A stretch of DNA of 64,000 nt from Choristoneura fumiferana (taxonomy: Eukaryota > Arthropoda > Insecta > Lepidoptera > Tortricidae). Positions 56,148 through 64,000 of this stretch are shown here, piece by piece. The stretch spans positions 10,141,399 to 10,205,398 of the forward strand of contig NC_133476.1 of NCBI RefSeq assembly GCF_025370935.1, written 5' to 3'. Under the pieces are notes generated by a model. It did not search any database. It saw only the letters and a program-made list of their open reading frames with translations, and was not told where the DNA came from. Both the position numbers and the translations under genes were made by a program. The stretch's first letter is position 1, and each line of letters opens with the position of its first letter.

Positions 56148-56956
56148 AAAAGTATGGTCCAGTTGCTTAGTGATAGTATTTTTTGTGAGACATCTACCCC
56201 ATTATTATATAATTTTGTATTACAGAGAGAGGCAACTAAGTATTCATTGAGTAAGATAATTCGCTTCAAAGTGTCTCATTATTATCGGTACGTAATGCGA
56301 TTAGCCTTTTTGTTTTTCGGAAATACACAAGGATTATATCTACTCAGTGTAAATAGGTTCTTAGAATGCGGAACTTGTGTAAGTGTATCGGACCTAACTC
56401 AAGTATAGAAGGGAGTTTCCCAAACAAATCAAGTTTAACTTCAATAGGATCTCAGGAACACACCTACTGACCTCTTCTGTTTATGTATAGTTTAAGTATA
56501 GTATAAGTACACAATGATGGATATAGTGAATGATAGAGTTGTACCTACTGACTCGCCACAAAATAAAGATGTAATTCTACGTAGGTTCAGGTAGAGCGTT
56601 AGTAAATACATATAAATAAGTAACTATTGCATTTAGACTATACTACTAATATTTCTGAATGGACGACTTAAGTACAAGATGAATTTTGAAATATAGAAAG
56701 AACTATTTTTCCAGTTGAAAATTTTATATAATAATAAATTCCATTTTGTTAGTAAAAAGCATACAAATAACTTATCATCTATTGTTAGTAGATAAAATTA
56801 TAGTTAAACGTCACAGTTTATATGATTGATTAGGCAAAAAAAAACTTGTTTTTCATCCGCGGCTCGCGTTCGCGTGAACCACTAGGTCTGGCAGTTGAAA
56901 TGAAATCCCGCGGTTTTACTTAATTCCCTAAATGAAATGAATGAATGAATGATGGT
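56148..56956. other. Non-coding stretch, no gene seen
   Basis: AT-rich; the small overlapping frames near 56150-56410 have no recognisable content. ATGAATGAATGAATGATGG near 56937 is a short tetranucleotide run. Confidence 0.35.
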
Positions 56957-57074
56957 TAATTTCGCTAGATGGTGTTAGTATCGTGCGTGAGGTCCGTTTG
57001 ACGTTTCAGATCACAAACATGACGCAAATGTCAAACGAACCTCACGATAGGTACTAACGCCATCTAGCGATATT
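56957..57074. mobile_element. 118-bp hairpin MITE ('TTTCGCTAGATGG')
   Basis: AATTTCGCTAGATGGTGTTA and GCGTGAGGTCCGTTTGAC on the left are mirrored by GTCAAACGAACCTCACGATA and TAACGCCATCTAGCGATATT on the right. The loop is near CAGATCACAAAC. Confidence 0.7.
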
Positions 57075-57237
57075 TCGCCTGTCGGAAAACCCTCATTACA
57101 TTGTGGTTTTCGTTTATGCCGGATGAACATGACCCATGCAACCCACGCGCATTAGGTATGATAGATAGTACCTGGATGACCGAGCTTTGCTTGTAGTTTT
57201 TTTTTGTTGAATTTTTGGAGATCTTACGTAGGTATTT

Positions 57238-57404
57238 AGGGTGACATCTTTACCGGCCCGTATAATACCGACATGGAAATACCGACCCTGTTTTTCATGT
57301 ACACACCCATAGAAGCTCATCTCAGTTTCTATGGGCGTGGTCATAAAAAACAGGGACGGTACTCCATGCCGGTATTATCCGGGCCGGTAAAGAGTGTCAC
57401 CCGG
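57238..57404. mobile_element. 167-bp hairpin MITE ('GGGTGACA.CTTTACCGGCCCG')
   Basis: AGGGTGACATCTTTACCGGC and CGTATAATACCGACATGG on the left are mirrored by CCATGCCGGTATTATCCGGG and CCGGTAAAGAGTGTCACCC on the right. ATAGAAGCTCATCTCAGTTTC lies near the tip and is itself flanked by CCCAT/ATGGG. Confidence 0.72.
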
Positions 57405-58307
57405 TATTTAAATAAACTTTAAAAGTAAAACCGAAATTAAATAAATATAAATATTAAAAGACAAAAACTAAGTCGTGCAAGTTGGCCTCTAGTTTACAAG
57501 TTCAACACTAACGCTGTATCATCATGTTGATGATAGAGCAACTGAAATTGCCGAACTTATTAGGTACTCGTGAAATTTACTCCATAAAAAATATGATTCG
57601 AAATACGCGTACTTATTCCCAGAGATCGAACCTAGCTAGATCGATTCCGAAAGCCCCCACGTAGCAAATTTTGTTGAAATGCTTCGAGCAGTGTCGGAGA
57701 TCTCCGATATACCTAAATAAATTTATAAGAATTGCTCGTTTAAAGATATATTATTAGAAGATTATTAAGATTATTTATTCAAAATTATGACTTCGTTAAC
57801 TATTAATTAGAAAATGAAAATCTTACCTACTTTTACATATTAAGACATTCATCTCGAATATATTATTGTTTCACAAGAGGAGGTTTGATAGGACGCGTTG
57901 TAAAAGCTTAATAAGCTGGTCTGCTAGGCAGACGCCACGTTGTGAATTTGTAATAAGCAACCAAAAGGGCCGAAACGGCCAACACTACGTTTCAAGTTAA
58001 CGGCGCTGCCCAGATTCGTTGCCCAACTCGTGATTACTTAGTCTTTAGTACTGTACTGACTAAGCTAAACTTGAAGCTTCTAGAGCAGTGTTGAATTTGC
58101 GGAAAAGTGCCAACAAAACCTTCTTAGCAAGGCAAGATAATAGTAAGCCAGAGCTTTAAATTTAATAAACGTACCTATTCCAATATTGATTATAATGAAT
58201 TACCACGGTTTATCTAATCTTAATGAAAAAAATATATTCGTTGCTTATTCATAATAAGTATTATTCCCTTCTATTCGTTTATGTTTCTCGTTTAATTTAC
58301 TTTCCTA
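57405..58307. other. Non-coding stretch, no gene seen
   Basis: AT-rich spacer up to the Gypsy LTR; nothing recognised. Confidence 0.35.
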
Positions 58308-58479
58308 TGTAGGAACGTTTTCCTTTAAGGATTTAGAATACAGATATGGAATAATTACTAATTTTAAAAGGAATTATATTTATTTACACAGCATCAATTC
58401 GAAATGAAAAAGTCAACGTCAAAATCCACACATGCGCAATATCCATGATAAAAGCGGAAGCGGAAATACAGTCGCCACA
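58308..58479 (-). repeat. Gypsy 3' LTR
   Basis: On the minus strand it starts TGTGGCGACTGTATTTCCGC and ends AACGTTCCTACA, 172 bp with TG...CA ends. It is preceded by the purine-rich CGGGGGGCTGA (complement at 58480-58490), the polypurine tract. AAATAAATATA inside it may provide the polyadenylation signal. The end points rest on the TG/CA rule only, since the other LTR is missing. Confidence 0.65.
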
Positions 58480-58492
58480 TCAGCCCCCCGGA

Positions 58493-59656
58493 GACCTTAG
58501 GGTCGATAAAAATAGGAAAATAACCTGACGACCAGAACGAGTAGTCCTAGAGGTGTAGGAGTTGCTACAACCACAGGTGTTCTCGCAGGAACAGTGGTAG
58601 ATGACGTAGAAGTGCTACCTGGTTCATCTGTTAGGATATAAGCAGGTTTCAGCCTATCGATCGAAAACATTAGTAATTCGACCTGCTACGTCTATGGCGA
58701 AAAACTTATCATTTCTACTGACTACTTTATAAGGGCCAGCATAAGTGGCTGCAAAGATCGTCGTACAAAGTCTTGTCTTATAAATACATGTGATACTGTC
58801 GACAAATCTTTAAAAACAAACACTTTAGAAGAGCCATGTCGTGCTACGGCCTTAGGTTGAAGTTTCTTCATATGAAGACGCAACCTAGTCAAAAATCAGT
58901 ATAGTCCGTCAGTCTGTCAGTAGTCGGTTCGAAAAATTCACCAGGGAGCTTAAGCACTTCACCGTAAACTAGTTCGGCGGATGATGCGGACAAGTCCTCC
59001 TTCCATGAACTACGTACACCGAGAAGAACCAATGGAAGGATTCTGTCCAGCTCTCGTCTGCGTGGCACATAATTGCTGCCTTCAATTGTCTATGGAAACG
59101 TTCAACAAGACCATTAGCAGCTGGATGATACGCAGTAGTTTTAAGATGATGTGAACCGATGATTGACGAAATTTTACTAAAAAGATGAGATTCAAATTGT
59201 CTACCTCTATCTGTGGTCACCTTTTCGGGGCAACCAAAACGTGATATCCACGTAGATATAAATGCCTTGGCTACATTTTCAGCCGTAATATCCGTAAGCG
59301 GAACTGCCTCAGGCCACCGCGTAAACCTGTCAACGGCGGTAAGACAATATTTGTATCCGTTAGAAATCGGAAGGGGCCTATAAGATCTACGTGGACATGG
59401 AAAAACGGGCCGAAGGAAGTTTAAAATCATGCACTGGCGCATGAACATGGCGGAGAAATTTTTGATTTCTGACAAGAAATGCACGTTCGCGCCCAGTTTC
59501 TGCAATCTTTCCTAATACCGGCCATACATAGCGTTCAGTTACCATTTTTACGGTAGTCCTAACGCTAGGATGGCTAAGTCCGTGAATACTATTAAAAATT
59601 GACTTCCGGAATTCGGATGTAATAAATGGACGTTGAACTGGCCGGACACATCGCAA
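58493..59656 (-). pseudogene. pol: Gypsy integrase, frameshifted
   Basis: The zinc-binding domain starts at 59656 with ITSEFRKSIFNSIHGLSHPS and RTTVKMVTERYVWP (His, His). Its cysteine pair, ARTCISCQKSK, is found in another frame near 59455-59485. The catalytic core (178-residue frame at 58969-59505) shows Asp59 in CLTAVDRFTRWPEA, Asp99 in VTTDRGRQFES and Glu135 in YHPAANGLVERFHRQLKAA, so the DDE triad is present. Further C-terminal pieces (AELVYGEVLKLPGEFFEP) continue in a shifted frame from about 58985 down to about 58880, and weaker ones reach 58493 near the LTR. At least three frame changes make this copy inactive as given, whether by mutation or by sequencing error. Confidence 0.85.
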
Positions 59657-59723
59657 AAAAGTTTCGTATTCCCAAACGGTACCTTTTGCAATTTTAAGGA
59701 TGAACCGATTTTGATCAAATTTC

Positions 59724-60247
59724 TCAGTTCTGTGTCCGTGCTTGAGAGGCTGCTAAAGAGTCAGAGTCAAGTATGTCTGTTATGGCGTCAGTCCTAGACA
59801 GTGCATCCGCGACAACGTTGTCCTCACCAGCAATATAACGAATGTCGGTGGTAAACTGTGATATAAAATCAAGATATCGAAATTGTCGCGGTGAACACGA
59901 ATCATGAGACTTTTTAAATGCGGATACTATCGGTTTATGGTCAGTAAGAACAAAGAACGGTTTTAGTTCTAACATATACCTAAAATATTTAACCGACTCA
60001 TAAATAGCAAGGAGTTCGCGGTCATAAGCACTGTACTTGATCTGCGCTGGTGTTAACTTTCTAGAAAAGAACCTAGCGGCTGCCAATGGCCTTGAACTTC
60101 TTGCTGTATGACAGATCCGATAGATAATTCAGACGCGTCCGTGACAACAGCCAAAGGAGCAGTTGGATCGGGATGTGCCAGAAGAGCAGCGTTAGCAATA
60201 CTCGTTTTACAAGCATTGAAAGCCTCCTCCAAGCTGACTCCAATCAA
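59724..60247 (-). pseudogene. pol: Gypsy RNase H, in two frames
   Basis: The upstream part (60053-60247) has AHPDPTAPLAVVTDASELSI, with the first catalytic Asp in VTDAS. The downstream part (59724-60086) has Glu24 in YSAYDRELLAIYE, Asp49 in FFVLTDHKPIV and Asp94 in NVVADALSR. The two frames overlap near 60053-60086, where a small indel separates them. The domain degrades the RNA strand during reverse transcription. ISQFTTDIRYIAGEDN is a typical Gypsy stretch. Confidence 0.85.
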
Positions 60248-60534
60248 TGCTGCTGTTGTTCTTCACTGATGGACCACTAAGCAGTCCATGGAGTGGAGCT
60301 TGTATCTGGCCGCATTAGCCACGAAACGTCTGTAAAATTTAACGCGCCTAAAAAACGCCTAAGCTCCCTAATTGTCTTAGGGCGTGAAAATTTTGAATAG
60401 CCTCGACTCTATCACCAATAGGCTTAGTACCTCAGATGAAACCATGTAGCCCAGGAACTCTATTTCCGAACAGCAATACGCATTTGTTAGGGTTAAGTAA
60501 AATGCCGTATTCGCTAAAGCGTTTAAATACCGTT

Positions 60535-61100
60535 CGTAGATGTTCCTGATGCTCTACATTATTAGCAGAAGCTACTAGTACGTCATCAATAAATGAAAAC
60601 AGTAATCCAGACCTCTAAGGACTTCATCCATAAACCTTTGAAAAGTTTGAGCGGCGTTCCTCAAACCGAAGCTCATGTAAGGAAATTCAAAAAGTCCAAA
60701 GGGTGTCGTGATTGCTGTCTTCGATACATCCTCTGGCGCAACAGGAATCTGATTGTATGCACGCACTAAATCCAACTTACTAAAAATCTTACAGCCTGAT
60801 AAATTGTGCGAAAAATCAGCAATGTGGCGCACCGGATATCTGTCCGGTACCGTGCGAGCATTGAGAGCTCGGTAATCTCCGCAAGGTCGCCAACCTTGGT
60901 CCTTTTTAGGGACAAGGTGAAGGGAGAGGACCATGAGCTTTCAGATCTTCGCACGATACCTGTGCGCTCCATCTCTTCGAATTCCTGTTTCGCGATCTTC
61001 AAACGATCAGGTGCTAAACGTCTGGGTCTTGCGTAAACAGGTGGCCCAGGAGTTGTCCTAATGTAATGTTGGTCTGGTGCTTACATTTACGTTCTTGTGA
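60535..61100 (-). pseudogene. pol: Gypsy reverse transcriptase, in several frames
   Basis: The N-terminal part, in the frame at 60766-61002, reads KIAKQEFEEMERTGIVRRSE and SSWSSPF. The main part, at 60575-60934, reads HLVPKKDQGWRPCGDYRAL, then FSKLDLVRAYNQIPV with the motif A Asp55, and MSFGLRNAAQTFQRFMDEV. The catalytic FIDDVLVAS follows in yet another frame near 60560-60590. All catalytic Asp residues can be found, but the reading frame changes at least twice. These motifs are diagnostic of Ty3/Gypsy rather than BEL or Copia. Confidence 0.88.
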
Positions 61101-61259
61101 TGTTCCAACTGGCCGCGTTATATCAGGATACTTTGTAACAGCTTATGGAACGAAGAGTCACCTGTAACAACTTTTATTTGCGGGCAGGCACAAGTAGAAG
61201 CAACCAGAGCGACTGATGTGAGCGATGTAATGCTGTCAATTAGGCGCGCATTGCGAATA

Positions 61260-61622
61260 TCAACAAGCAAATTGTAAAAGGATAAAAAATCTAACACCTA
61301 TTATCGGTTTACTCACATCAGCAATAAACAAATCGCCAAGAAAAATCACGGCGCGTAAATTAAAATCCAGGGACAAACTCAACCAGCCATACGTAGAAAT
61401 AACAGTATTATTCGCGGCCAAAAGCTCATAATTCGTTTTATGACGCCTTTGTCCACTTAAATAGCTTAAAGGATATACGCATAGGTCAGACCCAGTATCA
61501 ACAAATTGCACCTTAGTTTTAATGTCAGTAACAAATATACGACCCGATACAGCCGCACATTCACTAGTCGCTTCGAGCGACTCCCTAGCTAGTTTTTTGA
61601 GTAATTGCAAGGCGAGATACAT
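61260..61622 (-). pseudogene. pol: Gypsy protease at the start of the pol frame
   Basis: A 120-residue frame with FVDTGSDLCVYP at 40-51; Asp42-Thr43-Gly44 is the canonical aspartic-protease triad. The frame overlaps the end of gag and is in the -1 frame relative to it; the residues up to LLKK (8-10) overlap gag. So the start at 61622 is only nominal: the natural entry would be by -1 frameshift at 61592-61598, reading into LARESLEATSEC. The frame stops at 61260-61262, before the RT region resumes in another frame, so this protein too is cut short. It would cleave Gag-Pol in particles. Confidence 0.82.
61566..61598 (-). promoter_or_regulatory. Programmed -1 ribosomal frameshift signal (gag/pol)
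   Basis: On the minus strand the gag frame reads TCA AAA AAC TAG. A-AAA-AAC is the canonical X-XXY-YYZ slippery heptamer in the correct phase, ending directly at the gag stop. A 9-nt spacer follows, then AGTCGCT-CGA-AGCGACT, a perfect 7-bp stem with a 3-nt loop (61566-61582). Slipping by -1 enters exactly the protease frame. Heptamer, phase, spacer length, stem and frame all fit. Confidence 0.85.
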
Positions 61623-61740
61623 TTAGCTGCTTTTTCTGCGAATTTAAAATGGTACCAGCAGAGACGTTTGCCACCGGCACGGGAACGGCTCCTGGACGAG
61701 TTGCCGCGCTTGGCACGTGACTTTCGATCTTTGCTCTGGT
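61589..61740 (-). CDS. gag: Gypsy Gag, C-terminal end (rest in gap)
   Basis: The last 50 or so codons of gag, ending at TAG (61591-61589). The stretch begins with basic, serine/arginine-rich sequence (KDRKSRAKRGNSSRSRSRAG), probably RNA-binding. Next comes LCWYHFKFAEKAAKCISPC, a Cys/His motif found at the C-terminus of many insect Gypsy Gags in place of CCHC knuckles (recalled). The N-terminal remainder is hidden by the run of N. The stop codon directly follows the frameshift heptamer. Confidence 0.75.
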
Positions 61741-62288
61741 NNNNNNNNNNNNNNNNNNNNNNNNNNNNNNNNNNNNNNNNNNNNNNNNNNNNNNNNNNNN
61801 NNNNNNNNNNNNNNNNNNNNNNNNNNNNNNNNNNNNNNNNNNNNNNNNNNNNNNNNNNNNNNNNNNNNNNNNNNNNNNNNNNNNNNNNNNNNNNNNNNNN
61901 NNNNNNNNNNNNNNNNNNNNNNNNNNNNNNNNNNNNNNNNNNNNNNNNNNNNNNNNNNNNNNNNNNNNNNNNNNNNNNNNNNNNNNNNNNNNNNNNNNNN
62001 NNNNNNNNNNNNNNNNNNNNNNNNNNNNNNNNNNNNNNNNNNNNNNNNNNNNNNNNNNNNNNNNNNNNNNNNNNNNNNNNNNNNNNNNNNNNNNNNNNNN
62101 NNNNNNNNNNNNNNNNNNNNNNNNNNNNNNNNNNNNNNNNNNNNNNNNNNNNNNNNNNNNNNNNNNNNNNNNNNNNNNNNNNNNNNNNNNNNNNNNNNNN
62201 NNNNNNNNNNNNNNNNNNNNNNNNNNNNNNNNNNNNNNNNNNNNNNNNNNNNNNNNNNNNNNNNNNNNNNNNNNNNNNNNNNNNNNNN
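61741..62288. other. Assembly gap (548 N)
   Basis: A run of N of non-standard length, so probably a sized estimate. It removes most of the Gypsy gag and perhaps its 5' LTR. The long frames drawn across it are artefacts. Confidence 0.98.
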
Positions 62289-62439
62289 CTCCTTTACATC
62301 TGTTTCCGCTTGAATGGGCATGCTTTATGATTCAAGTTACTATATACTACATACTACGGTTAGGGTTTACAGTAGGGTTTACGAGTACATATGCATTTAT
62401 ATTTATACAAATCTTTTGCTCTATTTGTCGATCCTAAAT

Positions 62440-62570
62440 TTTTTGATTGCTCTTCTCTACCACTTAAAGGTTGACTGGCAGAGATCCCTTTCAGGGATAA
62501 GTCCGCCTTTGTACTTAGCACTTCTTGTATTTCCTTTTTGTACAATAAAGAGTATAAACAAACAAACAAA
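62440..62570 (+). repeat. Retroposon 3' end, 'CGCCTTTGTAC...GTACAATAAAG'
   Basis: TTGCTCTTCTCTACCACTTA, AGGTTGACTGGCAGAGAT, AAGTCCGCCTTTGTAC and TTTGTACAATAAAGAGTATA, followed by an (ACAA)n-like tail. This is a better-preserved copy of the element at 52400-52615. Confidence 0.6.
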
Positions 62571-62679
62571 CTATATACATGCACTCATAGAAATACACAT
62601 TCGTGTTTCTCTATAGGTGCAGTCAACGTCATAAATAAGTGATCACTTTTGTACCTGCACCTGTAGTTCCTTGCATTAA

Positions 62680-62750
62680 TATCAGCCCAAGCCCTCTCAT
62701 TCTGAGAGGAGGCCCTGTGCCCAGTAGTGGACGTATATTAGTTGGAATGT
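62680..62750 (+). repeat. SINE 3' fragment
   Basis: AGCCCAAGCCCTCTCATTCT, GAGAGGAGGCCCTGTGCCCA and GTAGTGGACGTATATTAG match the end of the SINE at 55848-56147, which is 5'-truncated here; a GATGAT-like tail follows. Confidence 0.7.
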
Positions 62751-63159
62751 TGTTGATGCTAATGATGAGGATAATGTCTTGAAACTTTTCCTAAGTAATT
62801 TCGTACGATGAGTCTTGTGATTTGCATTTCGACCTTCACCTCCCGGATGGTGTTGCTTATCAAAACAATGTCGTAGACTAAAATAGTAGGTATTTTATGT
62901 TTATTACTTTTATTGATCCACGGCTGTTAAGTTGCCACGAACAGATGACTCACAACTGCGTAGGAGATGAAAAAAATTTTGGATAGTTTCGTTCTTTTGA
63001 CATTGAGTCACAGCATTAAAGGGGTTAAATAAAAAAAAGATCATAACATAAGATTGGTTTTTGGAATCTTTTTGTATTTTTCATTTCAATTCAAATTTTT
63101 ACTTTTACGGTCATCCCGTAAAACCTAAATTGAAATACAACTGAAATATAGATGCACAG
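62751..63159. other. Non-coding stretch, nothing recognised
   Basis: AT-rich spacer. Confidence 0.35.
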
Positions 63160-63380
63160 AAAAAACAGAAAAATAAGACCATCGCTGGGAATCGAACCAG
63201 GTCTCGGTAATCCGTACCGCGTGCTATACCGCTACAACCACTGATGGTCACGTACCGACAAGCAAGCTGAGATATGAGGTGCATAGGGGAAATTCGTGTC
63301 GGTACCGTTGAATCAGTGGTGTAGCGTTTATAGCACGCGGTACGGATTACGTAGACCTTTCGATTCCCGTGATGTCTTTT
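63160..63380. mobile_element. Inverted pair of tRNA-derived sequences
   Basis: On the minus strand, 63180-63247 reads GACCATCAGTGGTTGTAGCG, GTATAGCACGCGGTACGG and GGTTCGATTCCCAGCGATGG, with a B box (GGTTCGATTCC) and a perfect 7-bp GACCATC/GATGGTC end pairing like an acceptor stem. A diverged second copy, GTGGTGTAGCGTTTATAGCA and GCGGTACGGATTACGTAGAC, lies on the plus strand at 63310-63378. The T-arm does not pair properly, so neither is likely to be a working tRNA. It is a SINE or MITE with tRNA-derived arms. Confidence 0.65.
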
Positions 63381-63462
63381 TTATTGGAATAGGTTGTATT
63401 ATGCCTATTTTGATATATAAAAAAATATATTAACGTATGTCATATTTGGTTTAGATTCGTTT

Positions 63463-63574
63463 TGTTGACATACGTGCTTTTCTTCTTGTATGGATCTCCA
63501 TTAAAAGACTCTCATAAGACAAGTTGTTATTTCACTGTTCTTCTTCCCACGTTGTGGAAAGCTGCTCCCCAACA
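63463..63574 (+). repeat. Probable Ty1/Copia 5' LTR (limits uncertain)
   Basis: From TGTTGACATACGTGC to GCTCCCCAACA; TGTTG and CAACA are matching inverted ends of the Copia type. At 112 bp it would be short for a Copia LTR, and the left boundary could lie further upstream: an inverted ACGTATGTCA at 63433 faces TGACATACGT at the supposed start. The right boundary is better supported because a primer site follows. Confidence 0.5.
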
Positions 63575-63587
63575 ATGGTTATGGGCC
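63575..63587 (+). promoter_or_regulatory. Primer binding site, initiator tRNA-Met type
   Basis: ATGGTTATGGGCC directly after the LTR. Copia-type elements of insects prime from the internal part of initiator tRNA-Met with a site of the form GGTTATGGGCCC (established knowledge). One base differs at the end. Confidence 0.65.
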
Positions 63588-63646
63588 AGAGTGAAGAAGT
63601 AAAAAAAATCTGGATATTGTGATTATTGTGAAAATAGAATATTGAA

Positions 63647-64000
63647 ATGTCAACCGTCAAAATCGAGCAACTTGCTCAAAATAATTATGAGACGTGGAAA
63701 ATCCAAGTGGAAGCGATTCTTGTAAAAAACGATGCCTGGGGCTATGTGAACGGCAATCTCGTAAGACCGGCAGAACCACCAAGAGCCGTTGAATGGGATA
63801 CAGGTGACGCGAAGGCAAAGGCAGACCTAATCCTATCAATCAGCTCGAGTGAACTGAGGCACCTGCGAGGATGCAAAACATCGCGAGACGTTTGGTTAAA
63901 ACTTGAAGGCATACATGCATCAAAAGGACCTGCGAAAAAAGCGACATTGTTGAAAGAGTTATTGCTACACAAAATGGAGGAAAGTGGTGACATTCGAGAA
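63647..64000 (+). CDS. gag: Ty1/Copia Gag N-terminus (runs off the window)
   Basis: ATG at 63647, open for 118 codons to the last base; no stop is reached. Residues 1-60 (MSTVKIEQLAQNNYETWKIQ, VEAILVKNDAWGYVNG) fit the start of the Copia Gag (UBN2/DUF4219 type), with the conserved NY-x-TW and W-x-Y-V positions. Then LRGCKTSRDVWLKLEGIH and ASKGPAKKATLLKELLLHKM match its 'A..W..L...Y..KG...K..L...L...KM' helix region. The sequence ends in EESGDIRE. The zinc knuckle, protease, integrase and RT would follow outside the window. It lies 60 bp past the primer site with no stop, so it could be an intact element. Lepidopteran Copia elements share this start; the family name is not known to me. Confidence 0.88.
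   Translation, partial: MSTVKIEQLAQNNYETWKIQVEAILVKNDAWGYVNGNLVRPAEPPRAVEWDTGDAKAKADLILSISSSELRHLRGCKTSRDVWLKLEGIHASKGPAKKATLLKELLLHKMEESGDIRE

Larger units (their letters stand above)
58308..61740 (-). mobile_element. Ty3/Gypsy LTR retrotransposon, 3' LTR to gag, cut by a gap
   Basis: On the minus strand the order is gag end, protease, reverse transcriptase, RNase H, integrase, polypurine tract and LTR, the Ty3/Gypsy order. The 5' part (most of gag, leader, 5' LTR) falls in or beyond the N-gap at 61741-62288; no matching second LTR is visible on the far side. Pol is broken into several frames, but all key catalytic motifs can be found. No envelope gene is seen between integrase and LTR. Age cannot be judged because only one LTR is available. 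Confidence 0.9.

Noticed and set aside
61605..62330. Long open frames on both strands crossing the second N run
   Set aside because: They consist almost entirely of undefined bases; only the flanking Gypsy gag end is real.
63180..63247. A functional tRNA gene on the minus strand
   Set aside because: The acceptor-like ends pair, but the T-arm stem does not form with a 7-nt loop, and a diverged inverted copy lies next to it; a tRNA-derived repeat is more likely.

Overview
This is an AT-rich, intron-scale stretch of an insect nuclear genome, almost certainly a moth or butterfly (Lepidoptera). The inference rests on repeats typical of that order: tRNA-headed SINEs with the 'CCCAGCAGTGGGACG' tail, the 'GCCCGCGACTTCGTCCGCG' and 'GGGTTCCGTACC' interspersed repeats, hairpin MITEs, and complete or partial BEL/Pao, Ty3/Gypsy and Ty1/Copia elements. 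There is no bacterial-style gene organisation, no CRISPR array, no rRNA and no functional tRNA that I can support. Two runs of N (100 bases at 8835-8934 and 548 bases at 61741-62288) show that this is a scaffold built from at least three contigs.

Layout. 1-19809: a large inverted duplication with two arms of about 3.73 kb (1-3726 and 16077-19809) around a 12.35 kb unlike centre. The 100-N gap lies in the centre, so the arms sit on different contigs. Next to arm B is a short array rich in GTGAC/GTCAC. 20-32 kb: mostly non-coding DNA with SINE-like copies, hairpin MITEs, a 5'-truncated non-LTR retrotransposon tail with a 13-bp target duplication, and one repeat nested in another. 32200-32913 (minus): the only candidate non-transposon protein gene, 237 residues, not recognised. 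33-45 kb: a piggyBac-type non-autonomous element with perfect TTAA flanks, several long-inverted-repeat MITEs and SINE fragments.

45403-52057: a structurally complete BEL/Pao LTR retrotransposon with near-identical LTRs, a GGGAT target duplication, Gag, protease, reverse transcriptase, RNase H and integrase. Its pol frame is broken by four apparent one-base indels. 52-58 kb: more MITEs and a nearly full-length tRNA-derived SINE. 58308 to beyond 61740 (minus): a Ty3/Gypsy element whose gag runs into the second gap. Its gag-pol junction still carries a textbook -1 frameshift signal: AAAAAAC directly before the gag stop, a 9-nt spacer, then a 7-bp stem. 63463-64000: the 5' end of a Ty1/Copia element (probable LTR, initiator-tRNA-type primer site, first 118 residues of Gag) that runs off the window.

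The genes do not form a host pathway; nearly everything recognisable belongs to selfish elements of different ages. The least ordinary items are the inverted duplication that straddles an assembly gap, the orphan ORF at 32.2-32.9 kb, the Gypsy frameshift signal and the motif array inside the piggyBac-type element. I see no convincing previously undescribed system. All family names come from pattern recognition without database searches.
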